Below, piece by piece: positions 42,296 to 55,860 of a stretch of DNA of 64,000 nucleotides. The stretch is from Kiritimatiellia bacterium (GTDB lineage Bacteria; Verrucomicrobiota; Kiritimatiellia; CAIVKH01), in NCBI GenBank assembly GCA_027493775.1, contig JAOSKE010000001.1, positions 1,072,917 through 1,136,916 of the forward strand, in the 5' to 3' direction. How positions within the stretch are numbered: the stretch's first letter is position 1; the number at the start of each line of letters is the position of its first letter. Below the pieces are notes generated by a model, which saw nothing but the letters and a program-made list of their open reading frames with translations, ran no database searches and was not told the origin of the DNA. Made by a program: the position numbers and the translations under genes.

Positions 42296-43236
42296 AATTT
42301 TTGCGCAGCTCCATGCGCCTCACGCGGCGTGTCGTCTTTCCATGCGTCGGCATGCTCTGGCTGCTCGGCTGGTGGCTTGGCGACCGGCAGCCACCGTTGC
42401 TTTGGCTCTTCTACATTCCCGCGCCGCTCATCGCCGCGTGGGGTCTGATTGACTGGGCGCTTCGACTCTATCGCGCGGGATGGGCGCGCAGCGGAATAAC
42501 CATCGCCATCACACTGCTCGCACTGAGCAAAACCCTCCTGTTCGACTCGCGCTGGAACCGTCCAACTCCGCCGCCGCCGGGTGCCATTCACGTGGAACAC
42601 TGGAATGTCGCGCACGCGCCATTCGGCTATGCCCCTGTACTCCGCGCGTTGGACGCGGACAATGCAGACCTGATTGTTTTCGACGAAGCAAAATACAGCG
42701 CCGACCTCGCCGATCTCACAGAAAAAGAACTCGGTCTAACCCACGTCTTTCACGATCAAGGCATGGCCATCCTCTCCCGCTACCCCTTCGAGCCGCAAGG
42801 AACCATCTCTCTGCCCAACGCCCGCGCATGGTGGGCGATCATCGAAACGCCCCGCGGCCCGCTCCACGTGCTGACAATGGATTTGCTCTCCCACCCCGCG
42901 CTGGACCGTGCGCCCACAATGGATGCGCTTACAATGTGGCTGCAGGATCGCACCGACACAGCGCCGCTGATCATCGTCGGAGATTTCAACACCACGCGCA
43001 GCGCCCGTGCGCTCGATCCGCTCCGCAAATTCATGAGACACGCCTACGAAGCTGGCGGACGCGGATGGCCCTATTCATGGCCGCTCCCCATTCCCGTGTA
43101 CGCGATAGACCACGCATGGGTTTCAACAAATATCGTTGTTCACAACTACCGCCTGCGCACTTCCGCCATGAGCGACCACGCTCGACAGGATTTTACGATT
43201 TCATTTGCCAGTGCGCCCAAAAGCGACAATGACTGA
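42292..43236 (+). CDS. Endonuclease/exonuclease/phosphatase family membrane protein
   Basis: 314 residues from ATG 42292 (ATGA overlap with the gene before). Three membrane helices in the first 90 residues, then the DNase I-like fold: HVEHWNVAH, VFDEAKYS (catalytic Glu), GMAILSRYPF, VGDFNTTRS (Asp-Asn), IDHAWVS and MSDHARQDF (Asp-His). All key residues are present, so it should hydrolyse phosphodiesters or phosphoesters at the membrane. The substrate is unknown. Confidence 0.8.
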   Translation: MKFLRSSMRLTRRVVFPCVGMLWLLGWWLGDRQPPLLWLFYIPAPLIAAWGLIDWALRLYRAGWARSGITIAITLLALSKTLLFDSRWNRPTPPPPGAIHVEHWNVAHAPFGYAPVLRALDADNADLIVFDEAKYSADLADLTEKELGLTHVFHDQGMAILSRYPFEPQGTISLPNARAWWAIIETPRGPLHVLTMDLLSHPALDRAPTMDALTMWLQDRTDTAPLIIVGDFNTTRSARALDPLRKFMRHAYEAGGRGWPYSWPLPIPVYAIDHAWVSTNIVVHNYRLRTSAMSDHARQDFTISFASAPKSDND

Positions 43237-43242
43237 CGGCGC

Positions 43243-44730
43243 ATGACAGAACCGACAACATTCAGCGCCCTCAATTACACGATTTTGGCCATCTACCTGC
43301 TCGCAATGATCGCCATCGGCTGGCGCTTCGCGGGCAACCAAAAAACAACCGAAGACTTCTTCCTTGCGGGTCGTAAAATGCCCTGGCTCGCAGTCGCGAT
43401 GAGCATGTACGCATCGCTCACGAGCGCCATCACGTTCATCGCCATTCCTGCAACAGCCTACGAGGAAAACATCGCCTTCCTCGTCGTGAGTCTGATGAGC
43501 CCCCTCGTCACACCCGTGCTGATCTTTTTGTTCTATCCGTTTTATCTTCGTCTGCGCGTGACCACGTCGTACGAATATATCAACCAACGCTTCGGTCGCC
43601 CCGCGCGCCTCACGGTGTCGGTGCTTTTCATCCTCGCCCGATTGGGTTGGCTCGGGACGGTCATTTACGCGCCAGCGCTCGCACTTTCTGTCGTCTCCGG
43701 AATCCCGCTTTGGGTCAGCATCCTCTCGATAGGATTTTTTGCGACGATCTACACCACGCTCGGCGGAATGGCCGCAGTGATTTGGACGGATGTGGTGCAA
43801 TTCGTCATTATGATCGGCGGCGCGATCTGGCTCGCCATCACGTTGGGCGCAAACGTCCCCAACGGCGTGGAAGGAATTATGCGCCTCGCCGCAGACAGCG
43901 GCCGGCTGCACGTGCTCGACTGGAAACTCAGCCTCTACGCCATGAGCGGCCCGATTGTCGGGATCACCTATTTCTTTCAGTTGATGCAGGACTACGGCAC
44001 AGACCAAACCACCGTGCAACGCCTGCTCGCGGTGCCAACAATGCGCGGAGTAGGCAAGGCGCTGATCTTCAATGCCGCGGTGGATTTCTTTATCATTGGG
44101 TTGTTGTTGTTCATCGGCCTCGGTCTCTTTGCATTCCATCAAACACTTCCCAATCAGCTCCCTGACGGTTTGGGGCGCGATCAGGTATTGCCCTTCTACA
44201 TTATTCACGCGCTGCCAAATGGCGTGTCCGGGCTTCTCATCACCGCGCTTTTTGCGGCAGCCATGTCCAGTATGGACTCGGGCATCAACTGCATTTCCAC
44301 CGTGATCATTCACGATTTGCTCAAGCCGTTGCGTAAAACGCCGCACGAAGACGCGCGCGATGTAAAACTCGCTCGCACGCTCACGTTTGTAATCGGCACG
44401 GCCGCCACCGGCGTTGCGTTTTATGTGTCCGGCTTTGGACACCTGCTCAAGGCGTATAGCGGAATTATCAGCCTGTTCAACGCGCCGATCCTTGCGCTCT
44501 TTCTCCTCGGAATGCTCTCCACTCGCGTGCGCTTCGCGCCATGGCTGCTTGCCTCCATCCTCGCAGTCGGCGCCAATCTTTGGGTGCAGCACCAGACCGC
44601 AGTGCACTGGATTTACTACTTCCCGCTCTCCCTCGGCATTTCGCTTTTCGGCGGCTATCTCTTTAGCGCCCTCACCCCCGGCCCGCGCGCCGAGCGCGAT
44701 CTGACCGTATGGCGGCGCACGCAATTGTGA
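43243..44730 (+). CDS. Sodium:solute symporter (SSS family)
   Basis: 495 residues from ATG 43243, 6 bp after the preceding stop. About 13 membrane helices. The family segment DFFLAGRKMPWLAVAMSMYASLTSAITFIAIPATAY is clear, as are AAMSSMDSGINCIST (sodium-site helix) and GGMAAVIWTDVVQFVIM. Sodium-driven uptake of a sugar, sialic acid or a similar small molecule. The substrate cannot be read from sequence. Confidence 0.9.
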   Translation: MTEPTTFSALNYTILAIYLLAMIAIGWRFAGNQKTTEDFFLAGRKMPWLAVAMSMYASLTSAITFIAIPATAYEENIAFLVVSLMSPLVTPVLIFLFYPFYLRLRVTTSYEYINQRFGRPARLTVSVLFILARLGWLGTVIYAPALALSVVSGIPLWVSILSIGFFATIYTTLGGMAAVIWTDVVQFVIMIGGAIWLAITLGANVPNGVEGIMRLAADSGRLHVLDWKLSLYAMSGPIVGITYFFQLMQDYGTDQTTVQRLLAVPTMRGVGKALIFNAAVDFFIIGLLLFIGLGLFAFHQTLPNQLPDGLGRDQVLPFYIIHALPNGVSGLLITALFAAAMSSMDSGINCISTVIIHDLLKPLRKTPHEDARDVKLARTLTFVIGTAATGVAFYVSGFGHLLKAYSGIISLFNAPILALFLLGMLSTRVRFAPWLLASILAVGANLWVQHQTAVHWIYYFPLSLGISLFGGYLFSALTPGPRAERDLTVWRRTQL

Positions 44731-44784
44731 CCGGAACGCCAAAAGTAATTTCACATCTTTCTCTATTTCTTTGCACGATGTAGC

Positions 44785-46083
44785 ATGGTTTGTTCGTTAT
44801 CTGATATGCCTGCCAACCGGATTATTCTAACTCTCGGCCTCACCGCCGCGCTCCTTTCACCCATCCCCACCCGCGCGGACTCGCTCGCTGCTCTGACGTG
44901 GGAGGAAGCGCGCAAAATGACGGGCGAGACCAACCCAGCCCTCGAAGCGCAACGCGAGGCGCTCGAACAGGCACGCTTCAATTATCAGGCCGCACGCGCA
45001 ACGTACTGGCCGACGATCTCTGGTTCGGCGGGCTACACGCGTTCTGACTCAGATGGACAAGACGGTGGACCATCCGACCGTGCGTCAATGGGGCTCTCGG
45101 CCCAATATCCTCTATTTTCAGGCTTTGCCGACCGGGCGCGCGTTCAGCAGTCAGAAGCCGCGCTGAACCGCGCAACAGCCGACTGGATCGGCGCACAGGC
45201 GGATGTCAGCGCAACCCTGCGCCGCGCGTTCCTTCGCCTGCTCTACGCACAGGAGCGCGTAACGATGGCCGAGTCCATTGCAGACCGACGCAGCCAAAAC
45301 CTAGACCTCGTCCAACTCCGTTTCGACAGCGGAAGTGAAAACCGCGGTTCATTGCTGCGTACAAAAGCAGCGACGAGCCAGGCCAAATCCGACCTCGAAC
45401 AGGCAAGACGCGGCGTAGCCGTGCAGCAACGCGAGCTATCAAACGCAATGGGGCAAAGCGATAAGGATTCGTGGGTGGTACAAGGCGACTGGACAAGCGT
45501 CGAGCCCGAGACGGATCCCTTGTGGAATGAACTCGCGCGGGCGACGCCCTCTGTTCGCGCAGCGGAGGCCAGCGTCGAAAGCAGCAAAGCATCTGTTGTT
45601 ATCGCGCGCGGCGCGATTGTTCCCGACCTCTCACTTCGCGGAGGCATTGATCGCAGCGGCGACGATTGGCCGCCCGACAACGATTCGTGGAGCATTGGCG
45701 CGACGCTATCCGTTCCCCTCTTCGCCGGCGGCCAGAATATCAACAAGCTCGCTTCTGCAAATGCAGCGCTCCGCCAAAGCGAGGCGCAACTGCAAACGGC
45801 GGAGCAGAACGCGCTGTTGGATTTGAAAACCGCATGGACCAACCTGCGTGATGCACAGCAGCGGCGCACGGTACAGGCCGAATTTCTTGAAGCTTCGGAA
45901 GTGCGCGCGGAAATCGCCCGCGAGCAATACGCCAACGGACTCCTGAGCTTTCAAAACTGGGATCAGATCGAAGACGAGCTAATTCAGAGTCAGCAATCAC
46001 TTCTTTCCAGCGATCGTGACGCGGCGATCGCGGCTGCGGAATGGGACCGCGTCCGAGGAATCTCAATCATACCCTTGCCATGA
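44785..46083 (+). CDS. TolC-family outer-membrane efflux protein
   Basis: 432 residues from ATG 44785; ATG 44806 (MPANRII) is an alternative that gives a tidier signal peptide. The two tandem TolC repeats are visible: LTWEEARKMTGETNPALEAQREALEQA with YPLFSGFADRARVQQSEAALNRA, then VPLFAGGQNINKLASANAALRQSEAQLQTAEQNALLDLKTAW. It forms the outer-membrane channel for the macAB genes that follow (ATGA overlap with macA). Confidence 0.9.
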   Translation: MVCSLSDMPANRIILTLGLTAALLSPIPTRADSLAALTWEEARKMTGETNPALEAQREALEQARFNYQAARATYWPTISGSAGYTRSDSDGQDGGPSDRASMGLSAQYPLFSGFADRARVQQSEAALNRATADWIGAQADVSATLRRAFLRLLYAQERVTMAESIADRRSQNLDLVQLRFDSGSENRGSLLRTKAATSQAKSDLEQARRGVAVQQRELSNAMGQSDKDSWVVQGDWTSVEPETDPLWNELARATPSVRAAEASVESSKASVVIARGAIVPDLSLRGGIDRSGDDWPPDNDSWSIGATLSVPLFAGGQNINKLASANAALRQSEAQLQTAEQNALLDLKTAWTNLRDAQQRRTVQAEFLEASEVRAEIAREQYANGLLSFQNWDQIEDELIQSQQSLLSSDRDAAIAAAEWDRVRGISIIPLP

Positions 46084-47036
46084 AAAAAATAACTCTAATC
46101 ATTGTAGCGCTGGCCATCGTCGGCGGCGGCTGGTGGTGGTGGCGCGGACGCGCACAAAACAGCGAAGCGCCGACCTTTACCGAGGCAACAGTGGAACGGG
46201 GCAATATCCGCGAAACCGTTCTCGCAACGGGAACGCTGGAGCCGCAAATCCGTCTCGAACTCTCCAGTCCGACAGATGGACGCGTCGAAGAGGTGCTCGT
46301 GAAGGAGGGCGACGCGGTGCAACGCGGCCAGATTGTGGCGTGGGTCAGCTCGACCGAACGCACAACATTACTCGACGCCGCTCGAGCACGCGGACCGGAA
46401 GAACTGGCGAAATGGGAAAAATTTTACAATCCGACGCCAGTGATATCTCCGCTCGATGGCACGGTCATCGCGCGCGTGCTTGAACCTGGCCAGACGGTTT
46501 CATCCGACAAGGCCATTCTTGTCCTCTCCGACCGTTTGATTGTCCGCGCACAGGTTGACGAAACGGATATGGCCCATATCGCGCTCGAACAACATGCGGA
46601 AATTCGACTCGACGCCTATCAGAACCAAATGCTGCCCGCCCGCGTGGAGCACATCGCGTTTGAGTCGGAGACCGTGAACAACGTCACCATCTACAACGTG
46701 GAGGTGTTGCCACTGGACCCACCCCCCTTCATTCGCAGCGGAATGTCGGCAGCAGTCACGTTTATTGTCAAAGAGACGAACGACGTGTTGATTCTTCCAA
46801 TGAGCGCGGTGAAGGGCCAGGGAAATAAACGCTCTGTGAAGGTTGCGGGCAACACCCATAACGGCGAGCCGATTTCGAAGGAAGTCGCCGTGGGAATGGA
46901 CGACGGAAAAAATATTGAGATTCTAGCGGGCCTCGCAGAGGGCGATCGGGTTTTAGTCCCTTCGTTTGACTTTGGAGCCTCGGCGGACAACGGAAAGACC
47001 TCACCGCTCTCGCCATTCGGGCGACGCCGTCACTAG
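46080..47036 (+). CDS. macA: MacA-like membrane fusion protein
   Basis: 318 residues from ATG 46080. N-terminal membrane anchor, then the biotinyl-lipoyl halves (GTLEPQIRLELSSPTDGRVEEVLVKEGDAV and NPTPVISPLDGTVIARVLEPGQTV) and the beta-barrel domain. The alpha-helical hairpin between the lipoyl halves is nearly absent (about 40 residues), unlike standard MacA. This suggests either a deletion in this copy or direct contact with a longer TolC. It links MacB to the TolC channel. Confidence 0.85.
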   Translation: MKKITLIIVALAIVGGGWWWWRGRAQNSEAPTFTEATVERGNIRETVLATGTLEPQIRLELSSPTDGRVEEVLVKEGDAVQRGQIVAWVSSTERTTLLDAARARGPEELAKWEKFYNPTPVISPLDGTVIARVLEPGQTVSSDKAILVLSDRLIVRAQVDETDMAHIALEQHAEIRLDAYQNQMLPARVEHIAFESETVNNVTIYNVEVLPLDPPPFIRSGMSAAVTFIVKETNDVLILPMSAVKGQGNKRSVKVAGNTHNGEPISKEVAVGMDDGKNIEILAGLAEGDRVLVPSFDFGASADNGKTSPLSPFGRRRH

Positions 47037-47070
47037 GTGAAACATTTCTCACTACACGACAGCTAAAACG

Positions 47071-49050
47071 ATGGCCGGGAAGAAGTTCATAGAGATCAAA
47101 GACATCACCAAGGTGTATCACCTCGGCAATGAACGGGTGGATGCGCTTCGCGGCGTCTCGCTTTCGATTGCGCAAAGCGACTTCGTTGCCATCATGGGCG
47201 CATCCGGCTCGGGCAAATCCACTCTGATGCACATTCTCGGGCTATTGGATGTGCCAAGTAGCGGATCCTACCAACTGCACGGCCGCGAGTTGTCGGATTG
47301 CGACGAGGACGAGTTAGCGCGTATTCGCAACGAGGAATACGGTTTTGTTTTTCAGCAGTTCAACCTGCTCTCGCGCACCACCGCGCGCGAGAACACCGCG
47401 CTGCCCTTGCTCTACAGTCGCGATGGCGCGAATCCCGAACGAGTAAAAGAATTGTTGGAGCGCGTCGGACTGGGAAATCGCCTGGAGCACAATCCGAATG
47501 AGCTGTCCGGCGGACAGCAGCAGCGCGTCGCCATCGCACGCGCATTGACGACGCGGCCACGGGTCATCTTCGCGGACGAGCCGACGGGAAATTTGGACAC
47601 TGCCAGCTCCCACGAAATTATGAACCTGCTCAAAGATCTCAACAAGCAGGGCATCACGATCATCCTCGTGACGCACGAGCGAGACATCGCGGAGTACGCG
47701 CGCCGCATCGTCCACATGCGTGACGGCTCAATTTTGCGGGAAGAAACAAACGAGGCCGCCGGCCCGGCGCCCAGCCTGATCGAACGACCGGAAATCCCGC
47801 CACTCTCCAAACGCGCGGCATGGCGACACGACTTGCGGGCATTCGGCAATTATTTCCATCTCGCCGGACGTGCGCTCTGGGCGCACAAAATGCGGGCATT
47901 TCTCTCCATGCTCGGAATTTTGATCGGCGTGGCCTCGGTCATTGCGATGCTCGGAATTGGCGCGGGCGCAAAGGACGCCATACGCACCCAATTCTCCAGT
48001 CTCGGCTCAAATCTGCTGATCCTGCGCCCCGGTGCGCGGCAGACCGGCGGCGTGCGCATGCAGTCGGGACAGACCAGCCGACTGACCGTGGAAGACGGCC
48101 ACGCCATCAGCGACAACATCCCGGCGATTGAATACGTCTCCGGGACAATCTCAACGCGCGGACAGGTGGTGTTTCAGGGGCAAAACTGGAACACGCAAAT
48201 TGACGGAGTCGAACCGGATAATGAAATCATCCGCGATTTGAAACCCACCGCCGGGCGCTTCATCACCGGTGACGATATGCAAAGTCGCACACGCGTGGCG
48301 CTGGTCGGGCGCACCGTCGTCCGGGAGTTGTTCAAGGGACAAAATCCGATCGGCGAGCAGATTCGAATCAACCGCGTAATCTTTCAAGTCGTCGGGGTGC
48401 TGCCCGAAAAAGGCTCCACGACCTGGCGTGATCGCGACGATGTGATCGTCATTCCGCTCACCACTGCAATGTATCGCCTCGCTGGCATGAACTACGTCAA
48501 CGCGATTGAAATGCAGGTCCGTGAGGGCGAGGACGTGAACAAGGCGCAGGACGCGGTTATGGCGTATATGCGCCAACGCCAACACCTCCCGCCGAATGCG
48601 CCGGACAATGTCTTTGTTCAAAATATGGCAGAGATGCTCGCGGCGCTGACCGAGACCAGCCGCACAATGTCCGTACTGCTCTCCGGCATCGCGGCCATCT
48701 CCCTCGTTGTCGGCGGCATCGGCATTATGAACATTATGCTGGTCTCTGTGACCGAGCGCGTCCGCGAGATCGGCGTCCGCAAGGCGGTGGGCGCGCGGCG
48801 CCGCGATATTCTGGGTCAATTCCTTGTGGAGGCCGTGGCGGTCAGCATCACGGGCGGGCTGCTCGGCCTCGCACTCGGCGCCGGCGCGGCCCTGGCGCTG
48901 TCGGTCTTTGCCCAATGGAGCGTCATCATCACACCCCAGGCCGTGGTCATGGCTGTCGGATTCTCCGCGCTGACGGGGCTTGTCTTCGGCATCTGGCCCG
49001 CACGCAAAGCCGCGATGCTCAATCCGATTGACGCGCTGCGTCACGAATAA
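47071..49050 (+). CDS. macB: MacB-type ABC transporter (fused ATPase and permease)
   Basis: 659 residues from ATG 47071. The ATPase domain comes first (Walker A MGASGSGKSTL, signature LSGGQQQR, Walker B VIFADEPTGNLD). Then a membrane helix near residue 280, the MacB periplasmic domain, and three C-terminal FtsX helices (GIGIMNIMLVSVTERVREIGVRKAVGA). With macA and tolC it forms a tripartite export pump for peptides, macrolides or lipoproteins. Confidence 0.95.
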   Translation: MAGKKFIEIKDITKVYHLGNERVDALRGVSLSIAQSDFVAIMGASGSGKSTLMHILGLLDVPSSGSYQLHGRELSDCDEDELARIRNEEYGFVFQQFNLLSRTTARENTALPLLYSRDGANPERVKELLERVGLGNRLEHNPNELSGGQQQRVAIARALTTRPRVIFADEPTGNLDTASSHEIMNLLKDLNKQGITIILVTHERDIAEYARRIVHMRDGSILREETNEAAGPAPSLIERPEIPPLSKRAAWRHDLRAFGNYFHLAGRALWAHKMRAFLSMLGILIGVASVIAMLGIGAGAKDAIRTQFSSLGSNLLILRPGARQTGGVRMQSGQTSRLTVEDGHAISDNIPAIEYVSGTISTRGQVVFQGQNWNTQIDGVEPDNEIIRDLKPTAGRFITGDDMQSRTRVALVGRTVVRELFKGQNPIGEQIRINRVIFQVVGVLPEKGSTTWRDRDDVIVIPLTTAMYRLAGMNYVNAIEMQVREGEDVNKAQDAVMAYMRQRQHLPPNAPDNVFVQNMAEMLAALTETSRTMSVLLSGIAAISLVVGGIGIMNIMLVSVTERVREIGVRKAVGARRRDILGQFLVEAVAVSITGGLLGLALGAGAALALSVFAQWSVIITPQAVVMAVGFSALTGLVFGIWPARKAAMLNPIDALRHE

Positions 49051-49104
49051 AACAGGCCGCAGACTAATTATCTTGATATCAAGGTGTTTTTAGAAGCGCT
49101 GCGA

Positions 49105-50073
49105 TTACCGAAACAACCAGTGTCCGAGAAGCATTTGTGCAGGAACGGTGATGACGGCAAAGAGGGTCGTCACGAGGGTCATCTGGCTGACCAAGTCGCG
49201 ATCACCGCCGTAGCGCTCGACCAGCACGCCGCAACTGACGGCAACGGGCATTGCCGCAATCATCACGGACGTTTGCCAAACGACCGCGGGCAGTTCGATC
49301 CAATGCGAGCACATCCACAACACCAGTGTCGTGATCAGCGGAAGCCACAACAGGCGGGCGCGCGTGGCGCGGCGGGTAACCGTATGAATCCGCCAGCCGC
49401 TCGGAATCGCTCCCAACTGTGCGCCGGTGACCAGCATGGAAAGTGGAATGGTCAGCGAGCCAATGGCTTCAACGAGTCGCCAGAAGTGGCCATAAAGATT
49501 TGTCTGCCCGATCCAATCGTGGCTTGGTGGCCAAAGAGCCGCAACAAGGACGCCGGCAACACTCGCAACCAGTCCGGGGTTCAGCAGGTGAACAAGTCCC
49601 GTCCGCATCGTGTTTTTGAATCCGCGCAAAATGCCGACGCTCGTCGTCCATAGATAAAACTGCGCGGTGACATTCACGAGCAACACGGTGGCCAGCCCTT
49701 CCTCGCCATAAAGCAAGGCGGCAATTGGGAGCGGAAAAAACAACCAATTCGGCATCGCAGAAGCGAGCCAGGCCGTGCGTCGCGGTTCGGGCGGCAGGTC
49801 GCGAACGAAAAGCAATCCGCCCATCAACGCAACGCCCATCAGAATGACGCCGAGCAGGAGCATATACCCCTGCTCCGTCGCGGGGCTGCGTCCGACAATC
49901 TGCAACATTTGAATAAAAGTCAGACACGGAAAGCAGACATCCACACAGAGCCGCCCCAGCAGGCGCGTAGCCGTTTCGCCCAGCCACACGCGGCGACGCG
50001 CAATCCAGCCCGCGCACAGCACGAGAAAGAGAATGCCCATCCGAAACGCAACCGCGCTGACTTCGTGATTCAT
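49105..50073 (-). CDS. AEC (auxin efflux carrier) family permease
   Basis: 322 residues from the ATG at 50073 (MNHEVSAVAFRMG; a GTG start 24 bp upstream is less likely). Ten hydrophobic segments in two repeats of five, with family-like PNWLFFPLPIAALLYGEEGL and AVSCGVLVERYGGDRDLVSQMTLVTTLFAVITVP at the end. The last is the typical 'TLxSxxT' helix of AEC carriers. It transports organic anions or dicarboxylates; the substrate is unknown. Convergent with macB. Confidence 0.85.
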   Translation of the reverse strand: MNHEVSAVAFRMGILFLVLCAGWIARRRVWLGETATRLLGRLCVDVCFPCLTFIQMLQIVGRSPATEQGYMLLLGVILMGVALMGGLLFVRDLPPEPRRTAWLASAMPNWLFFPLPIAALLYGEEGLATVLLVNVTAQFYLWTTSVGILRGFKNTMRTGLVHLLNPGLVASVAGVLVAALWPPSHDWIGQTNLYGHFWRLVEAIGSLTIPLSMLVTGAQLGAIPSGWRIHTVTRRATRARLLWLPLITTLVLWMCSHWIELPAVVWQTSVMIAAMPVAVSCGVLVERYGGDRDLVSQMTLVTTLFAVITVPAQMLLGHWLFR

Positions 50074-50132
50074 ACGGGCACTGTTGTAGCCGCGCACTCA
50101 ACGCGCGGCGACAAGTTTAAGGGGGCGGCAGA

Positions 50133-50582
50133 CTAGAGGTCTTCCATCTCAATCGCGTCGCGTACGGTTTGTTTTTTCTCCCGATCAATCATTTCGGCGA
50201 GTTCCACAAAGAAACCACGCACGTCGTCGTTCAGCGCGTCCTCGCTGACCAGTCTCAATTTTGCCGAGAGACATTTGTCCATTTCGAGCACGGAGTTAAA
50301 CATGTCATCCGGATCGTCGGCGTCCACCCTGACCATATCCACGCACTGTTTGAAAGGCGCGCCCTGCACCGTTTTGAACGCCGTGCCCAGCACCGAACGC
50401 GGGGCGCTGCTCTGGTACTGTTCGAGCGCGTCGTCCACGTGCCGCTCGCGCTCCTCAAGATAGGAAAGCACGAGTCTCAGGCGTTCGTTTTCGGCCGTTG
50501 CGGCAGCGAGACGAAGCCGCTCCGCCAAATCCGCATGCAATCCACGGATTTGCTCGATCATGCTGTTCACGGTGTCCGCCAT
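50133..50582 (-). CDS. Small all-helical protein, unknown function
   Basis: 149 residues from the ATG at 50582, with AAGGAGG upstream on that strand. Coiled, charged helices throughout (LHADLAERLRLAAATAENERLRLVLSYLEERERHVDDAL). The pattern of His/Glu in the first helix pair recalls ferritin-like proteins, but I do not see a complete metal site. No membrane segment. Longer upstream frames lack a ribosome site. Confidence 0.65.
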   Translation of the reverse strand: MADTVNSMIEQIRGLHADLAERLRLAAATAENERLRLVLSYLEERERHVDDALEQYQSSAPRSVLGTAFKTVQGAPFKQCVDMVRVDADDPDDMFNSVLEMDKCLSAKLRLVSEDALNDDVRGFFVELAEMIDREKKQTVRDAIEMEDL

Positions 50583-50830
50583 ATCGGCCTCCTTATTCCG
50601 GTCTTTCTGACCTATCGTTAATGTACACCATCTTAGGCTGCGCGACCATCGGGCATTCCATGAGGGGGCAATCGGGTCACGCCCTGATACCGTAAAAGAC
50701 ATGGGCCGGTTAATCTCTTATCAGCAAATCCCGAAGGAGTAGCCATCGGCAGTAAAGGCTGAAAGCGAAATGCAAAAACTCAACACAGGAGGATTGAACA
50801 GCGCGGGGTCGCTGGCGAAACGGAACTTGA

Positions 50831-54543
<3,713 letters not shown>

Positions 54544-54596
54544 GGCTTCGGCGTTTGGGCCGGATTGGAAGCATGAATTAAGGAAGGAATAAAGTC

Positions 54597-55607
54597 ATGG
54601 ACCTGCGCACGACGTATATGGGGTTGAAATTGAAAAACCCGATCGCGGCTTCTTCGTCGCCACTGTCCGACAGTGTCGGAAAAATCAAACAGTTGGAAGA
54701 CGCGGGCGCGGGCGCGGTCGTGATGTTCTCCGTTTTCGAAGAACAACTGCGCCAGGAAACAGCGGCGCTCGAAGACGCGCTCACCGCCGGAACCAACAGC
54801 TTCGCCGAATCGCTTTCGTACCTCCCCAGCCCCGGCGACTTTAGCGTGAAGCCGGACGCCTATCTGAAAATTATCGAAGAGGCGGTGGAGGACTGCGAAA
54901 TTCCAATCATCGGCAGCTTGAACGGCATCAGCAACGAAGGCTGGATCAACTACGCAAAACACATTGAACAGGCGGGGGCGAAGGGGCTGGAACTGAATAT
55001 CTACTGGCTTCCAACCGATCTCACGTTGCCTGGGTCGGAAGTGGAGCAGCGCTATCTCGACATCATTCAAGCGGTAAAAAGCTCCGTCAAGATTCCGGTC
55101 GCGCTGAAAATGAATCCGTTTTTTAGCTCCATCGCAAATTTTGCGCACCGCGTGGATCAAATCGGCGTTGACGCGCTGGTGCTGTTCAACCGGTTCTATC
55201 AACCGGACTTCGATATTGAGGAGCGCGAGGTCGCGCCGCATTTGAAATTGAGCACACCCTACGAAATCCGCCTGCCGCTGCTCTGGATCGCGATGCTCTA
55301 CGGGCGCGTCAACTGCTCGCTCGGCGCATCGCGCGGCGTGCAGAGCGCAACGGAAGTCATCAAGTATGTCATGGCCGGCGCGGACGCGGTGATGACCGCC
55401 TCCGCCCTGCTCCACCACGGCATCCCCTTTGTCGGCACCATGCTGAAGGAAATGGAAGAGTGGATGCAGAAGAACGAATACGAATCCGTCGAGCAAATGA
55501 AGGGCTGCATGAGCCAGCAGAATGTCGCGGAACCGACAATGTACGAACGCGCAAACTATCTGAAGACGCTCGGCAGCTACAAATCCATCCTGAGCGGCAA
55601 TGTGTAG
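54597..55607 (+). CDS. Dihydroorotate-dehydrogenase-like protein linked to PFOR
   Basis: 336 residues from ATG 54597, with AAGGAAGG upstream. A class-1 DHOD-type TIM barrel (MDLRTTYMGLKLKNPIAASSSPLSDSVGKIKQLEDAGAGAVVMFSVFEEQL, shown here in pieces: LKLKNPIAASSSPLSD and VALKMNPFFSSIANFA). Such proteins occur beside nifJ in many anaerobes and are annotated as DHOD-like. Their true substrate is uncertain, as pyrimidine synthesis normally has a separate PyrD. The position between nifJ and the ferredoxin suggests a role in the electron chain or flavin-linked oxidation. Confidence 0.8.
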   Translation: MDLRTTYMGLKLKNPIAASSSPLSDSVGKIKQLEDAGAGAVVMFSVFEEQLRQETAALEDALTAGTNSFAESLSYLPSPGDFSVKPDAYLKIIEEAVEDCEIPIIGSLNGISNEGWINYAKHIEQAGAKGLELNIYWLPTDLTLPGSEVEQRYLDIIQAVKSSVKIPVALKMNPFFSSIANFAHRVDQIGVDALVLFNRFYQPDFDIEEREVAPHLKLSTPYEIRLPLLWIAMLYGRVNCSLGASRGVQSATEVIKYVMAGADAVMTASALLHHGIPFVGTMLKEMEEWMQKNEYESVEQMKGCMSQQNVAEPTMYERANYLKTLGSYKSILSGNV

Positions 55608-55637
55608 ATAAAAACTCAATAAGGAGAGGACAAAACA

Positions 55638-55829
55638 ATGAAGGCGAGAATAGACGAAATGGCATGCACCGGATGCGGCGTCTGCAGCGAAACCGCGCCC
55701 GATGTATTTGAATTGGGCGACGACAATATCGCCAAGGTTAAGGTGGAGACCGTGCCCGAGGGCAGCGAAGACGCTGTCCGCGAAGCCGCCGGGAACTGCC
55801 CTGTGACCTGCATCGAAGTGGAGGAATAG
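55638..55829 (+). CDS. Single-cluster [4Fe-4S] ferredoxin
   Basis: 63 residues from ATG 55638. Cluster ligands: CTGCGVC near the N-terminus and the last Cys in NCPVTCIEVEE, a one-cluster ferredoxin of the Thermotoga/Desulfovibrio type. Preceded by AGGAGAGG. It is the natural carrier between PFOR and the Ech hydrogenase in the same operon. Confidence 0.9.
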   Translation: MKARIDEMACTGCGVCSETAPDVFELGDDNIAKVKVETVPEGSEDAVREAAGNCPVTCIEVEE

Positions 55830-55860
55830 AGCAAAACAGGATCGGCCGGGAAGGTGCGCG

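Noticed and set aside
43201-44754. A 517-codon minus-strand frame opposite the sodium symporter
   Set aside because: It mirrors a well-supported membrane protein and has low-complexity charged composition; an artefact of codon bias.
49051-49095. A terminator after macB from the palindrome CTTGATATCAAG followed by a T-run
   Set aside because: The palindrome has no loop, so a stable hairpin is doubtful; not listed as a feature.
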